Source of the DNA: Virgisporangium aurantiacum
GTDB lineage: Bacteria; Actinomycetota; Actinomycetes; Mycobacteriales; Micromonosporaceae
NCBI RefSeq assembly: GCF_016863635.1
Contig: NZ_BOPG01000085.1
Coordinates: 28,041-92,040 of the forward strand
DNA length: 64,000 nt
Reading direction: 5' to 3'
The stretch's first letter is position 1. Each line of letters starts with the position of its first letter. This document shows positions 62,993-64,000 of this stretch, in pieces. The notes beneath the pieces are model-generated. The model did not search any database. It worked only from the letters and a program-made list of their open reading frames with translations, and was not told where the DNA came from. The position numbers and the translations under genes are program-made.

Positions 62993-63688
62993 ATGGTGAC
63001 CGCGAACCACCCGGTCGAGACCGATCCGCTCTGGGCCGACCGGGGGGAACGGAAGCCGCGGATGGGCCTGTCCCTGGGTCGCATCGCGACGGCCGCCATC
63101 GCCGTGGCCGACACCGACGGCATCGAGGCGGTCTCCATGCAGCGCGTCGCCGAGGACCTCGGCTTCACCAAGATGTCGCTCTACCGGCACGTCTCCAACA
63201 AGGCCGAGCTCGTCAGCGTCATGATCGACATGGCGGTGGGCGAACCGCCCGACCTCGCTGCGATCCGCGACGGCTGGCGTTCACGGCTGGAGGAGTTCGT
63301 GCGGCAGCTCACCGGTGTCTGGCGGCAGCATCCGTGGATCCCCGATGTCACGGTCGGTGGCCGCACGATGGGCCCCCGCGAGGTCGGCTGGATCGAGAGC
63401 GCCCTCAGCGCGTTCGCCGGCACGCCGCTGACCGGCGACGAACGCCTCGCCGCGGTCTTCCAACTATTCGGGCACATCCGCAACACGCACTCGACCGCCA
63501 CCGCCGGCACCCAGCCCTGGATGGGCGACGCCAATGTGGTCGCCCGGCTGCGGCGCAGGAGTGACGCCTTTCCCGAACTCATCGCCGCGCTCGCCGCCGA
63601 CGGCACGGCCCTACGCGACAACGGCCGGGCGTTCGGGCTCGATCGCCTCTACGAGGGGTTCGCCGCGCTCATCTCCGAACGGTCCTGA
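62993..63688 (+). CDS. TetR-family regulator of the EamA/reductase operon
   Basis: 231 residues from the ATG at 62993 with AGGGGA about 9 bases upstream; a longer frame would run through the operator. Helix-turn-helix: SMQRVAEDLGFTKMSLYRHV. The C-terminal region (RQHPWIPDVTVGGRTMGP, REVGWIESALSAFAG, LFGHIRNTHSTA) is parallel to that of the regulator at 60498, so the two are paralogues. Confidence 0.9.
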   Translation: MVTANHPVETDPLWADRGERKPRMGLSLGRIATAAIAVADTDGIEAVSMQRVAEDLGFTKMSLYRHVSNKAELVSVMIDMAVGEPPDLAAIRDGWRSRLEEFVRQLTGVWRQHPWIPDVTVGGRTMGPREVGWIESALSAFAGTPLTGDERLAAVFQLFGHIRNTHSTATAGTQPWMGDANVVARLRRRSDAFPELIAALAADGTALRDNGRAFGLDRLYEGFAALISERS

Positions 63689-64000
63689 GCGGGTTCGAGG
63701 ACGGGCGCCCGGACGCGGCCGTCGTGGTGCCCCAGCGCTCGAGCACATACATGCCGAACAGACGGCACGCGGATCTGTGACATGCCCTGTCAGTGGCACG
63801 AACCCACATCTTGACGATGGGCGACCTCTCGCGAGCGCCCGCACCTCAAGCCACAACGAGATCCGCCGAGAGCAGCGACCTCGGTTGGAAATGGATCGTG
63901 TTGAGCTCGGACACGTTAACCCCCACCAGGGTCGCTCCCAGTCAGAGCAGATCGGGTTGGGGGTCGTTACTTTCGGCCGCCCGTCAACGCGACCGTCCTC
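63689..64000. other. Gene-free right end
   Basis: About 310 bases to the window edge. No open frame with coding character or family resemblance was seen on either strand. A gene may begin beyond the edge. Confidence 0.4.

Noticed and set aside
1..64000. CRISPR arrays, rRNA, tRNA, phage structural genes
   Set aside because: None seen on scanning for repeats with spacers, RNA signature sequences or phage proteins.

Overview
The window is 64 kb of very GC-rich chromosomal DNA with strong G/C preference at third codon positions, GTG starts and Shine-Dalgarno sites of the GGAGG type. The gene content includes ECF sigma factors with their membrane partners, ricin-tagged secreted glycosidases, many GGDEF/EAL proteins, a chemotaxis receptor, NarL-type two-component genes and MsiK-style sugar ABC operons without an ATPase. 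This points to a filamentous actinomycete, probably a motile Micromonosporaceae-like genus (Actinoplanes/Dactylosporangium type). That assignment is inference from gene content. No rRNA, tRNA, CRISPR array or replication origin was seen.

Left part (1-24 kb): a secreted RHS-type protein runs off the left edge and follows a large DNRLRE/LamG surface protein in one operon. Next come a hypothetical gene, a HEAT-like repeat protein, and a minus-strand operon of three secreted CBM13-tagged glycosidases (GH39-like, GH43, GH29). A regulatory region with a 16-bp palindrome and helically phased direct repeats separates this operon from a plus-strand unit of two small exported peptides and a giant sedolisin-kelch protein. 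A histidine kinase/response regulator pair, an aerolysin-like secreted protein and a proline-rich secreted protein follow.

Middle (24-45 kb): an alpha-oxoamine synthase/GNAT pair; two convergent c-di-GMP proteins; a lipoprotein; a decayed transposase; a SigE-family sigma factor with its membrane partner; a barstar-like gene; and an H-NOX gene coupled by ATGA overlap to an HNOBA-GGDEF-EAL protein, which is a predicted NO-to-c-di-GMP switch. A five-gene operon encodes an ECF sigma factor, a zinc-finger membrane anti-sigma factor, an ABC ATPase and two membrane proteins. Several 3' gene stubs (alpha/beta hydrolase, RibD-like reductase, TPR-like, WD40) lie between the intact genes.

Right part (45-64 kb): a lipoprotein and a GH99/WbsX-like glycosidase with a discoidin domain; a fulvocin C-related bacteriocin-type precursor with eight C-terminal cysteines; a scar of truncated genes (GH10 xylanase start, ImmA/IrrE protease, MarR end); an MCP; and a TetR regulator with two near-identical operators facing an esterase and a sugar ABC transporter operon. 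The window ends with two paralogous TetR/exporter modules (MFS, and EamA plus RibD-like reductase), each with an inverted-repeat operator built on GTGTCC half-sites.
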